DNA of 64,000 nucleotides from Pseudomonas sp. DNDY-54 (GTDB lineage Bacteria > Pseudomonadota > Gammaproteobacteria > Pseudomonadales > Pseudomonadaceae), in contig NZ_CP082271.1 in assembly GCF_019880365.1 (NCBI RefSeq), positions 2,666,001 through 2,730,000 of the forward strand, read 5' to 3'. The notes under the pieces are model-generated. The model saw nothing but the letters and a program-made list of their open reading frames with translations. It ran no database searches and was not told the origin of the DNA. Both the position numbers and the translations under genes were made by a program. Below, piece by piece: positions 52,380 to 60,941 of the stretch (position 1 is the stretch's first letter; the number at the start of each line of letters is the position of its first letter).

Positions 52380-52408
52380 TAAATAGGAGCTGCTCATTCC
52401 ATTTCAAG
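52380..52408 (-). promoter_or_regulatory. Sigma-32 (heat-shock) promoter of ibpA
   Basis: On the minus strand CTTGAA, 13 bases, CTCCTATTTA, close to the RpoH consensus CTTGAA-N13-CCCCATNT. It lies about 65 bases before the ibpA start. Confidence 0.75.
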
Positions 52409-52429
52409 ACCGTTCGTCGGGGCTTTTTC

Positions 52430-53176
52430 ATGTCGAAAGTGATGTTGATTACCGGTGCCAGCAGAGGAATAGGCGCGGCCACTGCCAGACTCGCCGCAGC
52501 CCAAGGCTACGCCTTGTGTCTGAACTATCACCAACGCCAGGACGCCGCGCAGCAGCTGGTCAAAGAGCTTCAGAACGCAGGGACGAGGGCCATCGCAGTC
52601 GCGGCCGATGTATCGGACGATGCGCAAGTCGCCAAGCTGTTCGCCTCGATCGATGCCGAATTCGGCAGGCTTGACGTACTGGTGAATAACGCTGGCATGT
52701 TGGAACGGCAGATGCGCCTGGATGAGATGGACGCGGCGCGGCTGATGCGTGTGTTTGCGATCAACGTGACCGGCAGTTTCCTCTGCGCGCGGGAAGCAGT
52801 TAAGCGCATGTCGACTCGCTACGGTGGCAACGGCGGCGCCATCATCAATGTCTCCTCGATCGCCGCAAAGCTTGGCGCACCCAACGAATACATCGATTAC
52901 GCGGCCGCGAAAGGTGCCATCGATAGCATGACCCTTGGCCTCGCCAAGGAAGTCGCCGCCGAAGACATTCGAGTCAACGCCGTGCGACCCGGCGTGATCC
53001 GCACCGAGATTCATGCCAGCGGCGGTGAGCCCGGGCGCGTCGAACGCGTCAAAGCCAGCGTGCCGATGGGACGCGGTGGTGAAGCCAAAGAAGTAGCCGA
53101 AGCGATTCTCTGGCTTGCCAGCGAAAAGGCCAGCTATACCAGCGGCGCTCTGTTGGATGTCAGCGGCGGGCGCTAA
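52430..53176 (+). CDS. Short-chain dehydrogenase/reductase
   Basis: 248 residues, classical SDR. The cofactor site is TGASRGIG (8-15), with NNAG near 90 and the catalytic S-Y-x3-K set in NVSSIAAK and YIDYAAAKGAID. A C-terminal WLASEKASYTSGALLDVSGGR closes it. The ATG at 52430 is chosen over a longer frame because it begins the Rossmann fold. FabG-like in form but not in a fatty-acid operon, so its substrate is unknown. It overlaps dusC tail to tail by four bases. Confidence 0.9.
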   Translation: MSKVMLITGASRGIGAATARLAAAQGYALCLNYHQRQDAAQQLVKELQNAGTRAIAVAADVSDDAQVAKLFASIDAEFGRLDVLVNNAGMLERQMRLDEMDAARLMRVFAINVTGSFLCAREAVKRMSTRYGGNGGAIINVSSIAAKLGAPNEYIDYAAAKGAIDSMTLGLAKEVAAEDIRVNAVRPGVIRTEIHASGGEPGRVERVKASVPMGRGGEAKEVAEAILWLASEKASYTSGALLDVSGGR

Positions 53177-54147
53177 ACCACCGCTTTGAAATTTAGCTTC
53201 TTGCTGTCGAGACCCAGCAGCGCATCGAGCCGCTCGCAGTCGTTCTCTCGCCTTACCTGCGCGAACAGCGATACCGCTTGCGGGTAGCTGCGCGTGAGCA
53301 TCGACAGCCACTGCTTAAGGCGACCCGGTGCATAGCGTGGCGAAATTTTCCGGCGCGCCTGAAACCAGAAGTCAGCGAGCAGCGGCAGCAACTCCTCCCA
53401 ACTCATCGGCTGGACGACAACGCCGCGCTTCGCCACGCTGATCTGACGGGCCAGGTCCGGCCGACAGACCAATCCGCGACCCAGCATGATGTCCTCCACA
53501 CCGCTGACTTCACGGCAGCGGCGCCAGTCCTCCAACGTCCAGATATCGCCGTTTGCGTACACCGGGACCCTGACCACATCCTGAACCTTGGCCACCCACT
53601 CCCAGTGAGCCGGCGGCTTGTAGCCGTCCACCTTGGTACGCGCATGCACGACCAGCTGTTCGGCACCGCCGTCAACCAGCGCCCGCGCGCAATCGAGCGC
53701 CCCATCCGGGCTATCGAAACCCAATCTCATCTTGGCGGTAACCGGGATATGAGCAGGCACGGCCTTGCGGACCTCCCGCAATATCGAATGCAGCAGCTCC
53801 GGCTCCTTGAGTAGCACCGCCCCCCCACGCGACTTGTTAACCGTCTTGGCCGGGCAGCCAAAGTTGAGGTCGATCGCAGGGGCACCAAGCGTGCAGGCGA
53901 AGGCGGCATTATCAGCCAGACACAGCGGGTCGGAGCCCAGCAACTGCACCCGCAACGAAGTGCCGGCGCGCGTCGTGGCTCCACTATCGAGCTCAGGCGC
54001 CAGTTTGCGAAAGCTGGATGCTGGCAGCAGCCGATCCGATACCCGGATGAACTCAGTGACGCACCAGTCAACACCGCCGATGGACGTCAGGACGTCGCGA
54101 AGAATCTCATCGACCAGCCCTTCCATCGGCGCCAAGGCAATTTGCAT
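53173..54147 (-). CDS. dusC: tRNA-dihydrouridine(16) synthase
   Basis: 324 residues from the ATG at 54147. The FMN barrel starts ALAPMEGLVDEILRDVLT and the catalytic Cys lies in LNFGCPAKTVNKSRGG; VHARTK follows. The DusC subgroup is suggested by length and the VDWCVTEFIRVS segment. It reduces uridine in the tRNA D-loop. Longer upstream frames are rejected as they precede the conserved core. Confidence 0.9.
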   Translation of the reverse strand: MQIALAPMEGLVDEILRDVLTSIGGVDWCVTEFIRVSDRLLPASSFRKLAPELDSGATTRAGTSLRVQLLGSDPLCLADNAAFACTLGAPAIDLNFGCPAKTVNKSRGGAVLLKEPELLHSILREVRKAVPAHIPVTAKMRLGFDSPDGALDCARALVDGGAEQLVVHARTKVDGYKPPAHWEWVAKVQDVVRVPVYANGDIWTLEDWRRCREVSGVEDIMLGRGLVCRPDLARQISVAKRGVVVQPMSWEELLPLLADFWFQARRKISPRYAPGRLKQWLSMLTRSYPQAVSLFAQVRRENDCERLDALLGLDSKKLNFKAVV

Positions 54148-54232
54148 CAGGATCGGCTCAATCAAAAAAAGGACCGCATTGTACGGAGCCGGGAAGCGTA
54201 TAGAAACGCCCCGGCTCGTGCCGCCTGGCGGT

Positions 54233-54538
54233 CTACTGTTCCGTCTCGTCGTCGCGATCTTCGATGGTGTCGGTTCCGGTGGTCGCGCCCATGCCGCCTG
54301 TGGTGCCGGTCGCGCCGGTGCCCATCGTACCGACCCTGGGCTCGGCGCCATCTTCGCCGGGCCGGTCGTTCATACCGCCCCGCTCGCCCAATCCCGCATC
54401 ATCGATCTCAGAGGTCGGCTGCTCCATCGCCTCGGTACTGGTAGTAGACGGGTTTGTCAGGTCGCCATCCGCGTCGGCCACGGCTAGGCCTGAGGCAAGT
54501 ACTAAGCCTGCACTTATCATCAGCATGCGATTCAGCAT
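54233..54538 (-). CDS. Small secreted acidic Gly/Thr-rich protein
   Basis: 101 residues. A signal peptide (1-21, MISAGLVLASGLAVADA) is followed by a low-complexity acidic part with a GTMGTGATGTTGGMGATTGT run. GAGAGGA precedes the ATG. No known domain. It is followed upstream by another small acidic secreted protein on the same strand, 27 bases away, so they may be co-expressed. Confidence 0.65.
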   Translation of the reverse strand: MLNRMLMISAGLVLASGLAVADADGDLTNPSTTSTEAMEQPTSEIDDAGLGERGGMNDRPGEDGAEPRVGTMGTGATGTTGGMGATTGTDTIEDRDDETEQ

Positions 54539-54565
54539 GTTCTTGTCCTCTCTCTATCGGTTCGA

Positions 54566-54886
54566 TCAATCGTCCTCTCGGTCACCGAGAGTGCGCCGCG
54601 GGCGGTGTTCCATATCAGTGTCGTTGTCGCCATGGCCCGACTCGTCGTATCCACCGGCGCGCGGCTTTTCGTCTTCGTCGCGAGCCGACTCGGGGCTTTC
54701 AGGTAAGCGTCTAATCCCCTCGCCAAGTCCCATGGAGCTATTGCCTAAGGTTCGATCGGCGGCGCCCGTGTTCTGCGCGACTCGAAGCTCATCGGAAACC
54801 ACGGAATCAAGCGGCTCAGCAGCCACACCTGGCAACGAAAAGAGACCAACCGCCGAGGCCAGTGTGAGCGTCAGATAAGTTCGCAT
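54566..54886 (-). CDS. Small secreted acidic protein, hypothetical
   Basis: 106 residues from the ATG at 54886, which has a perfect AGGAGG 6 bases upstream. A signal peptide (1-21, TLTLASAVGLFSLPGVAA) precedes a disordered, charged mature part (ESARDEDEKPR, GHGDNDTDMEHR). No known domain. It precedes the other small secreted protein on the same strand. Confidence 0.7.
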   Translation of the reverse strand: MRTYLTLTLASAVGLFSLPGVAAEPLDSVVSDELRVAQNTGAADRTLGNSSMGLGEGIRRLPESPESARDEDEKPRAGGYDESGHGDNDTDMEHRPRRTLGDREDD

Positions 54887-55051
54887 AACGTCCTCCTTTA
54901 CTGGGTTGCGACAGTCTTTAGGCAGCTCAGCGCGCCAGCCGTGCGCTACCGATCTGGGCCGCTGACCAGTGGCAAGCGGAACCGTAGGCGTAAGCCGGGG
55001 GTCCGATTTGACAGAGAGCAGATGCATGTCAGGTTAGAAAGGAATCCAACA

Positions 55052-55237
55052 ATGATCACACCGGCACTGGTAATCCTATTGGTCATCATCGGCTGGGGCG
55101 CGGCCGCCGTCGCGATGCTGTGGGGGATGTTGCGAATCGCCCGGTATCATCACAAGCCCAGCCCCGACGTGACGCAAGACCGTCGAACTTCAGCTGTAAT
55201 GCATACGTCCGGGATGAACGTTTCGCTAAGCGCTTGA
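55052..55237 (+). CDS. Small single-pass membrane protein, hypothetical
   Basis: 61 residues. One transmembrane helix (ALVILLVIIGWGAAAVAMLWGML, about 5-27) with a basic cytoplasmic tail (RIARYHHKPS). AAAGGA lies about nine bases before the ATG at 55052. The longer frame from 54941 is rejected. No family recognised. Confidence 0.55.
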   Translation: MITPALVILLVIIGWGAAAVAMLWGMLRIARYHHKPSPDVTQDRRTSAVMHTSGMNVSLSA

Positions 55238-55265
55238 AGAAATTAGGCTTTCACCCAATTAAGTC

Positions 55266-55293
55266 GTGACAGGGCAAATGAAAGCTGTAGAAT
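55266..55293 (+). promoter_or_regulatory. Promoter of first tRNA-fMet
   Basis: GTGACA, 16 bases, TAGAAT, about 14 bases before the tRNA. The same -10 and spacing recur at the second copy. Confidence 0.6.
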
Positions 55294-55306
55294 GCCGGCC
55301 CACAGA

Positions 55307-55383
<77 letters not shown>

Positions 55384-55390
55384 AATACGG

Positions 55391-55422
55391 AAAAAGGCCA
55401 CTCTCAGGAGTGGCCTTTTTTC
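55391..55422 (+). terminator. Terminator of first tRNA-fMet
   Basis: AAGGCCACTC-TCAG-GAGTGGCCTTTTTT, eight bases after the tRNA. It is identical to the terminator of the second copy. Confidence 0.9.
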
Positions 55423-55517
55423 GTTTCAATGCTCGCTGCGCCGCGCGCATCTTTGCCGGCCTGGATGAGCCGCCCCGCTAAGCGTTTGAATAAAAAAGCT
55501 TTCCTCTTAGGTTCTGG

Positions 55518-55545
55518 TTGACAGAGGCACATCAGTCTGTAGAAT
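55518..55545 (+). promoter_or_regulatory. Promoter of second tRNA-fMet
   Basis: TTGACA, 16 bases, TAGAAT, a stronger -35 than the first copy. Transcription would start close to the tRNA 5' end. Confidence 0.7.
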
Positions 55546-55558
55546 GCCGCCTCACAGA

Positions 55559-55635
<77 letters not shown>

Positions 55636-55640
55636 ATACG

Positions 55641-55673
55641 AAAAAGGCCACTCTCAGGAGTGGCCTTTTTTTT
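55641..55673 (+). terminator. Terminator of second tRNA-fMet
   Basis: Same AAGGCCACTC/GAGTGGCCTT hairpin and T-run as copy 1. Confidence 0.9.
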
Positions 55674-55949
55674 GCGCTCTGTTTTTTTGTCCTCGCATTC
55701 AACCGGCCGCGTTTTGGCGTCAGCAAGTCCAAACATCACCCGTTGTGATTATTCGCGATATAAAAAGTCGCGTACTTTTGTTCAAAAGTATGAATGGCGA
55801 CAACACTAGACCGAACGGCCTAGCTCGCTCGATGGCCTCCGTAAAAAGCCAGTTGTTTTGCTGGGTATTTATCAGAAAATCCAACCTTGATTTATCAAGC
55901 ACTTAGAAACGCTGCCAGCTGAAATACGAAAATAATTGTGTTTCTGTTC

Positions 55950-55978
55950 TTGACTGCCGTCAGGTTCTGAATGATAAC
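55950..55978 (+). promoter_or_regulatory. Candidate promoter of the polysaccharide operon
   Basis: TTGACT, 17 bases, GATAAC. It would give a leader of about 415 bases that includes both ops-like elements. The -10 is weak. Confidence 0.35.
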
Positions 55979-56139
55979 TACGTCACACAAAATCAGGAAG
56001 TGACGTTTAGGCCGCACGCCGACAATCCCATTGTTAAAGCGGCCACAGACACGCAGGGAGAGCATCTTCCAGCTGCAGTTATATGCTGCACGCCCCTGTA
56101 ATTAATGCCTTTGAAGGCTTCTCTCGATCTCTAGCCGAG

Positions 56140-56150
56140 TGCGGTAGCTT
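56140..56150 (+). promoter_or_regulatory. ops-like element 1
   Basis: TGCGGTAGCTT followed by TGCC, one base off the ops core GGCGGTAGCNT. It is repeated 92 bases downstream. Confidence 0.45.
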
Positions 56151-56231
56151 TGCCCAATGCTCGCGACTATGAGCGAAACTTAGTAGAAGTAAGCTGTTAT
56201 TGATAAGGGCCCGTGGCGCGCCGCGGCCTGT

Positions 56232-56242
56232 GGCGGTAGCTT
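56232..56242 (+). promoter_or_regulatory. ops/JUMPstart element 2
   Basis: GGCGGTAGCTT matches the ops core GGCGGTAGCNT that pauses RNA polymerase and recruits RfaH-family antiterminators at polysaccharide operons. A GC-rich hairpin-capable stretch (GGCCCGTGGCGCGCCGCGG) lies just upstream. The element is 160 bases before the first gene. Confidence 0.65.
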
Positions 56243-56401
56243 TGCCTGATCAAAACTCAGCTCAATAATTAAACCAGTACGAATTGCCAAAATACATCGA
56301 CATTAATACTGGCGTTATTTCGTTTCGCCCCGCCGTATCTTTAGCAAAAAAACTATTTCTCATATACCGACCTCAATCGGTCTACTCAACCGGAGTGCAT
56401 C

Positions 56402-57175
56402 GTGAAAACGTCGTTCCGCATATTAGAACCCTCTGCGCTTCAATTAATTGCTAGAGAAATGAACAGCAAGGGAAGTTCCTGTGTTGCGAACTTCTTAACC
56501 CTCGAGCAGCTGAAGTCATTGCAGTTGAGCGTCAGCGACGAAGCTGAAAAACACCCAGGCAGCTACTTTGCCCACCATGGAGGTCCCGAGATCGAAGCTT
56601 CCCTATTAGGTGCACTGGGTGCATCGCAGGACTTCCGTGCAATGCTTGAAACGGTGTATCAGGCTTGCGCTGGAAAACCCGCCTATAGCAACGAGATATT
56701 GAAGGTGTTGCGTTGCGTGCAGGGCGCGTCCGGCCATCGAGAATCCAACTGCTTTCACTATGACGCCAGCCTGGTCACGGCGTTGCTGCCAATCGAAATT
56801 CCTCAAGAGGGCACCGATCGAGGCGATCTGATCCTGTTCCCTAACCTTCGCCGCATTCGTTCGAACGTTCTGTTCAACGTGGTGGAGAAAACCCTGTTGC
56901 AGAACGCTCTTGGTCGCAGGCTCATCAGCGCAGCTATCAAATACCGAATCCTCCGGCCAGAAAAACTACAACTTGTCCCTGGTAACCTTTACCTGTTCTG
57001 GGGTTATCGAACGCTGCACGCCAATGAGCCGTGCGACCCCGCCAAGCGCCGCGCAACGGCCATCTTCCACTATGGCGATCCGCATGCGGGCAGCTTCGCC
57101 ACTCGCATGATTCTGAAGTTGAACCAGCGCCGAGCACGGCGCGCAACGGCCATGGGCACCCAACCTACCCTTTGA
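56402..57175 (+). CDS. Putative 2OG-Fe(II) oxygenase-like protein of the polysaccharide cluster
   Basis: 257 residues, soluble, no signal peptide. A possible iron facial triad is H119-x-D121 (FHYD) and H206 (LHANEPC), with R216/R217 as a candidate 2-oxoglutarate contact; spacing fits the double-stranded beta-helix fold. I infer the fold from these residues only. As first gene of a polysaccharide cluster it might hydroxylate a sugar or lipid precursor. CGGAG lies about six bases before the start. A non-catalytic role cannot be excluded. Confidence 0.65.
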   Translation: MKTSFRILEPSALQLIAREMNSKGSSCVANFLTLEQLKSLQLSVSDEAEKHPGSYFAHHGGPEIEASLLGALGASQDFRAMLETVYQACAGKPAYSNEILKVLRCVQGASGHRESNCFHYDASLVTALLPIEIPQEGTDRGDLILFPNLRRIRSNVLFNVVEKTLLQNALGRRLISAAIKYRILRPEKLQLVPGNLYLFWGYRTLHANEPCDPAKRRATAIFHYGDPHAGSFATRMILKLNQRRARRATAMGTQPTL

Positions 57176-57234
57176 TTTTCCGGCGCCGCGCCCTCTACTG
57201 ATGTTCGATGTGACCACCCGATAAGGACATCGAA

Positions 57235-58416
57235 ATGATCAACGTGACCAAATCCTATCTGTGCAACAAAACCAAATTTCTGAGTTACGTGGACTGCATC
57301 TATGCGTCTGGATGGTTGACCAATCACGGTCCGTTGGTAAGCGAACTGGAAGATCGCCTGCGCGACTATCTGGGTGTCAGAAACATCATCCTCACGAACA
57401 ACGGCACCCTGGCGCTGCAGATCGCCTATAGGGCGCTTGATCTGTCGGGCAGCGCCATCACAACGCCGTTCAGCTTCGTCGCCACCACCAGCTCATTGCA
57501 GTGGGAGCGCATCCGTCCCATTTTCGCGGACATCGACAAGGCCACCTGGAATCTGGATCCACTGGCAATCGAAGCGATGATTGATTCAGACACTCAGGCA
57601 ATCGTTGCCACCCATGTGTTTGGCAATGCCTGCGATGTGGAGAGCATCGCCCGCGTCGCGGAGCGCCATCGTCTCAAGGTGATCTACGACGGCGCCCCCG
57701 CTTTCGGCGTGCGTTACCAGGGGGAGTCGGTGCTGAACCGGGGCGATCTCAGTACGCTCAGTTTCCACGCCACCAAACTGTTTCACACCATCGAGGGCGG
57801 CGCGATCGTTACCAATGACGATGCGTTGGCGGCCAGAATTCGCCTGCTCTGCAACTTCGGCATTGTGGATACCGACCTTATCGAAGGGATCGGCATCAAT
57901 GCGAAACTGAACGAATTTGCCGCGGCCATGGGTTTATGCATCCTCGACGACATGGCGTTGATTCTTGAGCAGCGGGAAGACATTGCCAGACGCTACGAAG
58001 ATCAACTCGGCGATCACGTCGATCTGCAGAAGCAGCAGCCACATTCGCAACGCAACCACAGTTATTTTCCTATCGGCCTGGCGAGCGAGAGCCAGTTGCT
58101 GCGCTGTCGCGCAGCGTTGAATGCCAAAGGCATCAACCCCAGGCGCTATTTCTATCCATCGCTGGATACGCTCGGCTATCTGCAGCCACAAACACCTCAG
58201 ATTCACTCGCGGGCCTTAAGCCGCCGCGTGCTGTGCTTGCCGATCTATCCCGGATTGCCGCGTCACGTACAGGACAACGTCATTGAAACGCTACTGGCGG
58301 AGGTATCCGTGCGCAGCCAGCGACAGACCGCAGCCTTCTGGCCGCAAGCCAACGTAACCGATTGGATGGAACACCGCTTCAGCCTGCCCAGTCCCGACTG
58401 CAAGCGCATCTCCTGA
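57235..58416 (+). CDS. DegT/DnrJ/EryC1/StrS-family sugar aminotransferase
   Basis: 393 residues, PLP enzyme of the nucleotide-sugar type. It starts with YASGWLTNHGPLVSELEDRLRDYLGV and has NNGTLALQIAYRAL. The PLP lysine lies in SFHATKLFHTIEGGA. Members aminate keto-sugars such as dTDP-4-keto-6-deoxyglucose. The enzyme therefore supplies an amino sugar to the polymer made by this cluster. AAGGA lies seven bases before the ATG. The exact sugar is unknown. Confidence 0.88.
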   Translation: MINVTKSYLCNKTKFLSYVDCIYASGWLTNHGPLVSELEDRLRDYLGVRNIILTNNGTLALQIAYRALDLSGSAITTPFSFVATTSSLQWERIRPIFADIDKATWNLDPLAIEAMIDSDTQAIVATHVFGNACDVESIARVAERHRLKVIYDGAPAFGVRYQGESVLNRGDLSTLSFHATKLFHTIEGGAIVTNDDALAARIRLLCNFGIVDTDLIEGIGINAKLNEFAAAMGLCILDDMALILEQREDIARRYEDQLGDHVDLQKQQPHSQRNHSYFPIGLASESQLLRCRAALNAKGINPRRYFYPSLDTLGYLQPQTPQIHSRALSRRVLCLPIYPGLPRHVQDNVIETLLAEVSVRSQRQTAAFWPQANVTDWMEHRFSLPSPDCKRIS

Positions 58417-58439
58417 ACCATTCGCGACGGACCGACTTC

Positions 58440-59966
58440 ATGTCTGATCGAACGCTATCGATGCTCCGCAACACCGGCCTGAGCTACGCCGGCCAAGCGT
58501 ACGCCATGCTCGTCGGCATCCTGATCCTGCCCTTTTACCTTGGGCACCTGGGCGCTGAAGCGTATGGCCTGATTGGCTTCTTTGCAGTGATGCAGGTCTG
58601 GCTGCAATTGCTGGATGCCGGGCTGTCGCCCTCGCTGGTCAGGCAGATTGCTCATTTCCGCGGACGAACCGCTTCACTCGCACAGCGCTATGAACCCGGA
58701 CAGCTCCTTCGTTCATTCGAGATCATTTTTCTTCCCTTGGCAGCGCTGACAGTCATTGGCGTTCACCTGTCCAGTGACTGGATAGCTCACCACTGGCTAC
58801 AGGCCCAAGACCTGAGCACCGCAACCATCATTGATTGCGTCAGCCTGATGGGGCTGATCGTCGGCCTGAAGCTCTTTGCCACGCTCTACAAAAGCGGCTT
58901 GCAGGGACTGGAACTGCACGCATGGCTCAACGGCGCAAACGTGCTGATCGCCACGTTGCGCTATTTCGGCGGCCTGTTCCTGGTCGCAAACATCAGTGAA
59001 GACCCGCTCGATTTCTTTCTCTTCCAGGCGGCAGTGGCACTGATCGAAACGCTGACGTTCGCCGCCAAGGTCTACGTGTTGATGCCCACGCCAAAAGCGC
59101 TGACGGGTTTCAACTTGGCCTTGGTAAAACCGGTGCTGCCTTTCGCCGCCGGCATTTCGCTGACATCGGTGTTGTGGATTCTCCTCACCCAGCTGGACAA
59201 GGTGCTGCTTTCCAATGTCCTGCTGCTCAAGGAATACGGCTACTTCTCGCTGGTCGCGCTGGTCGCGACCGGGATCATGACGCTGACCAATCCATTGGTG
59301 CAGACGCTATTGCCACGTATGACGATGCTGGTCGCCGAAGGCCGCACGGCGGACATGCAGGCGCTCTACCTGAACGCCACCCGGTTCCTCTGCAGCCTCT
59401 TGTTTCCCCTGTCGGGGGTAATCGCCTTTCACTCGGCTGAGCTGGTTTTCGCCTGGACTGGCGATGCGGAAGCGGCCAAATGGGCGCAGCAGGTACTGCC
59501 CTGGTATGTCATCGGCAGCGCGATCATGGCCGTCACAGCCTTCCAGTTTTATCTGCAGTACGCCTACGGCCAACTGCGCCTGCATGTCTGGTTCAGCCTG
59601 ATCAGTGCAGCGTTGAGCATCCCCGTGGTGGTCTACGCCGTGCTCGAGCATGGCGTGTACGGCGCGGCCCTGGCCTGGTTCGGGCTGCGCATGATCACCT
59701 TCCTGATCTGGCCGTCGGTGGTTCACAAGCGCTTCGCTGCCGATCTACATCGGCCGTGGCTGCAAGACCTGTTGCGCATAACAGCCATGACAGGCCTGGG
59801 GCTGCTACTCGGCGAGCCGGTATTTAACGCCATCGTCAGCGACAACCGATTCGACATTCTTCTGGGGCTGGCTGTCAGCGGTTTGATCTGCCTGACGCTG
59901 GTGACCTTAACAACCAGACCGCTGGTGATGCGGCTTTACGTGATGATGACCAAGTCGAGCGTGTGA
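58440..59966 (+). CDS. Wzx-type oligosaccharide flippase
   Basis: 508 residues with 12-14 transmembrane helices, starting MLRNTGLSYAGQAYAMLVGILILPFYLG, the pattern of the polysaccharide transport (PST/MOP) family. It would flip lipid-linked repeat units across the inner membrane. The ATG at 58440 is chosen over an earlier frame inside the aminotransferase gene. The stop is directly followed by the next start. Confidence 0.87.
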   Translation: MSDRTLSMLRNTGLSYAGQAYAMLVGILILPFYLGHLGAEAYGLIGFFAVMQVWLQLLDAGLSPSLVRQIAHFRGRTASLAQRYEPGQLLRSFEIIFLPLAALTVIGVHLSSDWIAHHWLQAQDLSTATIIDCVSLMGLIVGLKLFATLYKSGLQGLELHAWLNGANVLIATLRYFGGLFLVANISEDPLDFFLFQAAVALIETLTFAAKVYVLMPTPKALTGFNLALVKPVLPFAAGISLTSVLWILLTQLDKVLLSNVLLLKEYGYFSLVALVATGIMTLTNPLVQTLLPRMTMLVAEGRTADMQALYLNATRFLCSLLFPLSGVIAFHSAELVFAWTGDAEAAKWAQQVLPWYVIGSAIMAVTAFQFYLQYAYGQLRLHVWFSLISAALSIPVVVYAVLEHGVYGAALAWFGLRMITFLIWPSVVHKRFAADLHRPWLQDLLRITAMTGLGLLLGEPVFNAIVSDNRFDILLGLAVSGLICLTLVTLTTRPLVMRLYVMMTKSSV

Positions 59967-60896
59967 ATGGATACCCAACTCGAAAACGAACAGGACCTGA
60001 TGGCCGCCTGGAACAACAGACGCGACCCTCTGTTGAGCATCGTCTGCCTGACCTATAACCATGCGGCCTTCCTAAGGGAAACGCTGGACGGTTTTCTGCG
60101 ACAGAGAACGGACTTTGCTTTCGAAATCATCGTCCATGACGATGCGTCGACGGATGGCACCGCTGTGATCATTCGCGAATACGCTGCGCGTTACCCGAAC
60201 GTGATCAAACCGATCTATCAGCAGGTAAACCAGTACCGTCTGGGCGTGCCTTTCAGTACCCGTCTGTTCGGTCAAGCACGCGGAAAATACATCGCATACT
60301 GCGAAGGCGACGACTACTGGACGGACCCGCGCAAGCTACAGATTCAGGTCGATTTCCTCGAACGTCATCCCGACTACGTGATGACCTATCACGACGCCTT
60401 CATGTTCAACAGTCAGGGCGTGGTGCGCAGCCCGGATATGCAGGGCAAGTACCGCAAGGACGCCACCGCCCGAGAATTGATGCAGGCGCGGCCAATCTCG
60501 ACGCTCACGGTGTGCTTCCGCAACCTCGTGCACGAACTGCCGTCAGAGCTACACGGTGTCGAGGTCCTGGATATTTGCTGGTGGTCGCTACTCGGTGCGC
60601 ATGGCAAGGGCAAGTTTATCGAAGCTATAAAGCCCGCCGCCTACCGGGTACATGAAGGCGGAATCTTCTCCATGCGCAGCAGCAAACAGCGCATCCAGAT
60701 GACCATGCACGCGTATTACAGCCTCGCCCGCTACTACCAACGGATCGGTGAACAGCCGCTCTATGAGTTTTTCATGATCCAGGTGTTCGCTCAGGCGCTG
60801 GCCTCGATTTCACCGCTCAGCAAGCTTGTGGCCTTGGGCCAGATCTTCCAGAACATCAGCGTCAACCTGATACGCAGGCTAACGCCGGGCGTTTGA
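59967..60896 (+). CDS. Family 2 glycosyltransferase
   Basis: 309 residues. The GT-A core is SIVCLTYNHAAFLRETLDGFL, VHDDASTDGT and YIAYCEGDDYWTDPRKLQIQ, where the acidic metal site is in EGDDYW. It resembles transferases that add a sugar in O-antigen or exopolysaccharide clusters. Its start abuts the flippase stop (TGA-ATG), with no separate ribosome-binding site, so translation is coupled. Confidence 0.9.
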   Translation: MDTQLENEQDLMAAWNNRRDPLLSIVCLTYNHAAFLRETLDGFLRQRTDFAFEIIVHDDASTDGTAVIIREYAARYPNVIKPIYQQVNQYRLGVPFSTRLFGQARGKYIAYCEGDDYWTDPRKLQIQVDFLERHPDYVMTYHDAFMFNSQGVVRSPDMQGKYRKDATARELMQARPISTLTVCFRNLVHELPSELHGVEVLDICWWSLLGAHGKGKFIEAIKPAAYRVHEGGIFSMRSSKQRIQMTMHAYYSLARYYQRIGEQPLYEFFMIQVFAQALASISPLSKLVALGQIFQNISVNLIRRLTPGV

Positions 60897-60941
60897 CCGT
60901 GCGCGCCTGTCGCTATCGCGACACACAAGGAAGGAACCGCA

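Larger units (their letters stand above)
55674..56401. other. AT-rich leader region of the polysaccharide cluster
   Basis: About 730 bases without a supported gene, clearly richer in A and T than the flanking genes. It contains a candidate promoter (55950-55978) and two ops-like elements (56140 and 56232). It likely specifies a long untranslated leader for the cluster. Confidence 0.6.
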
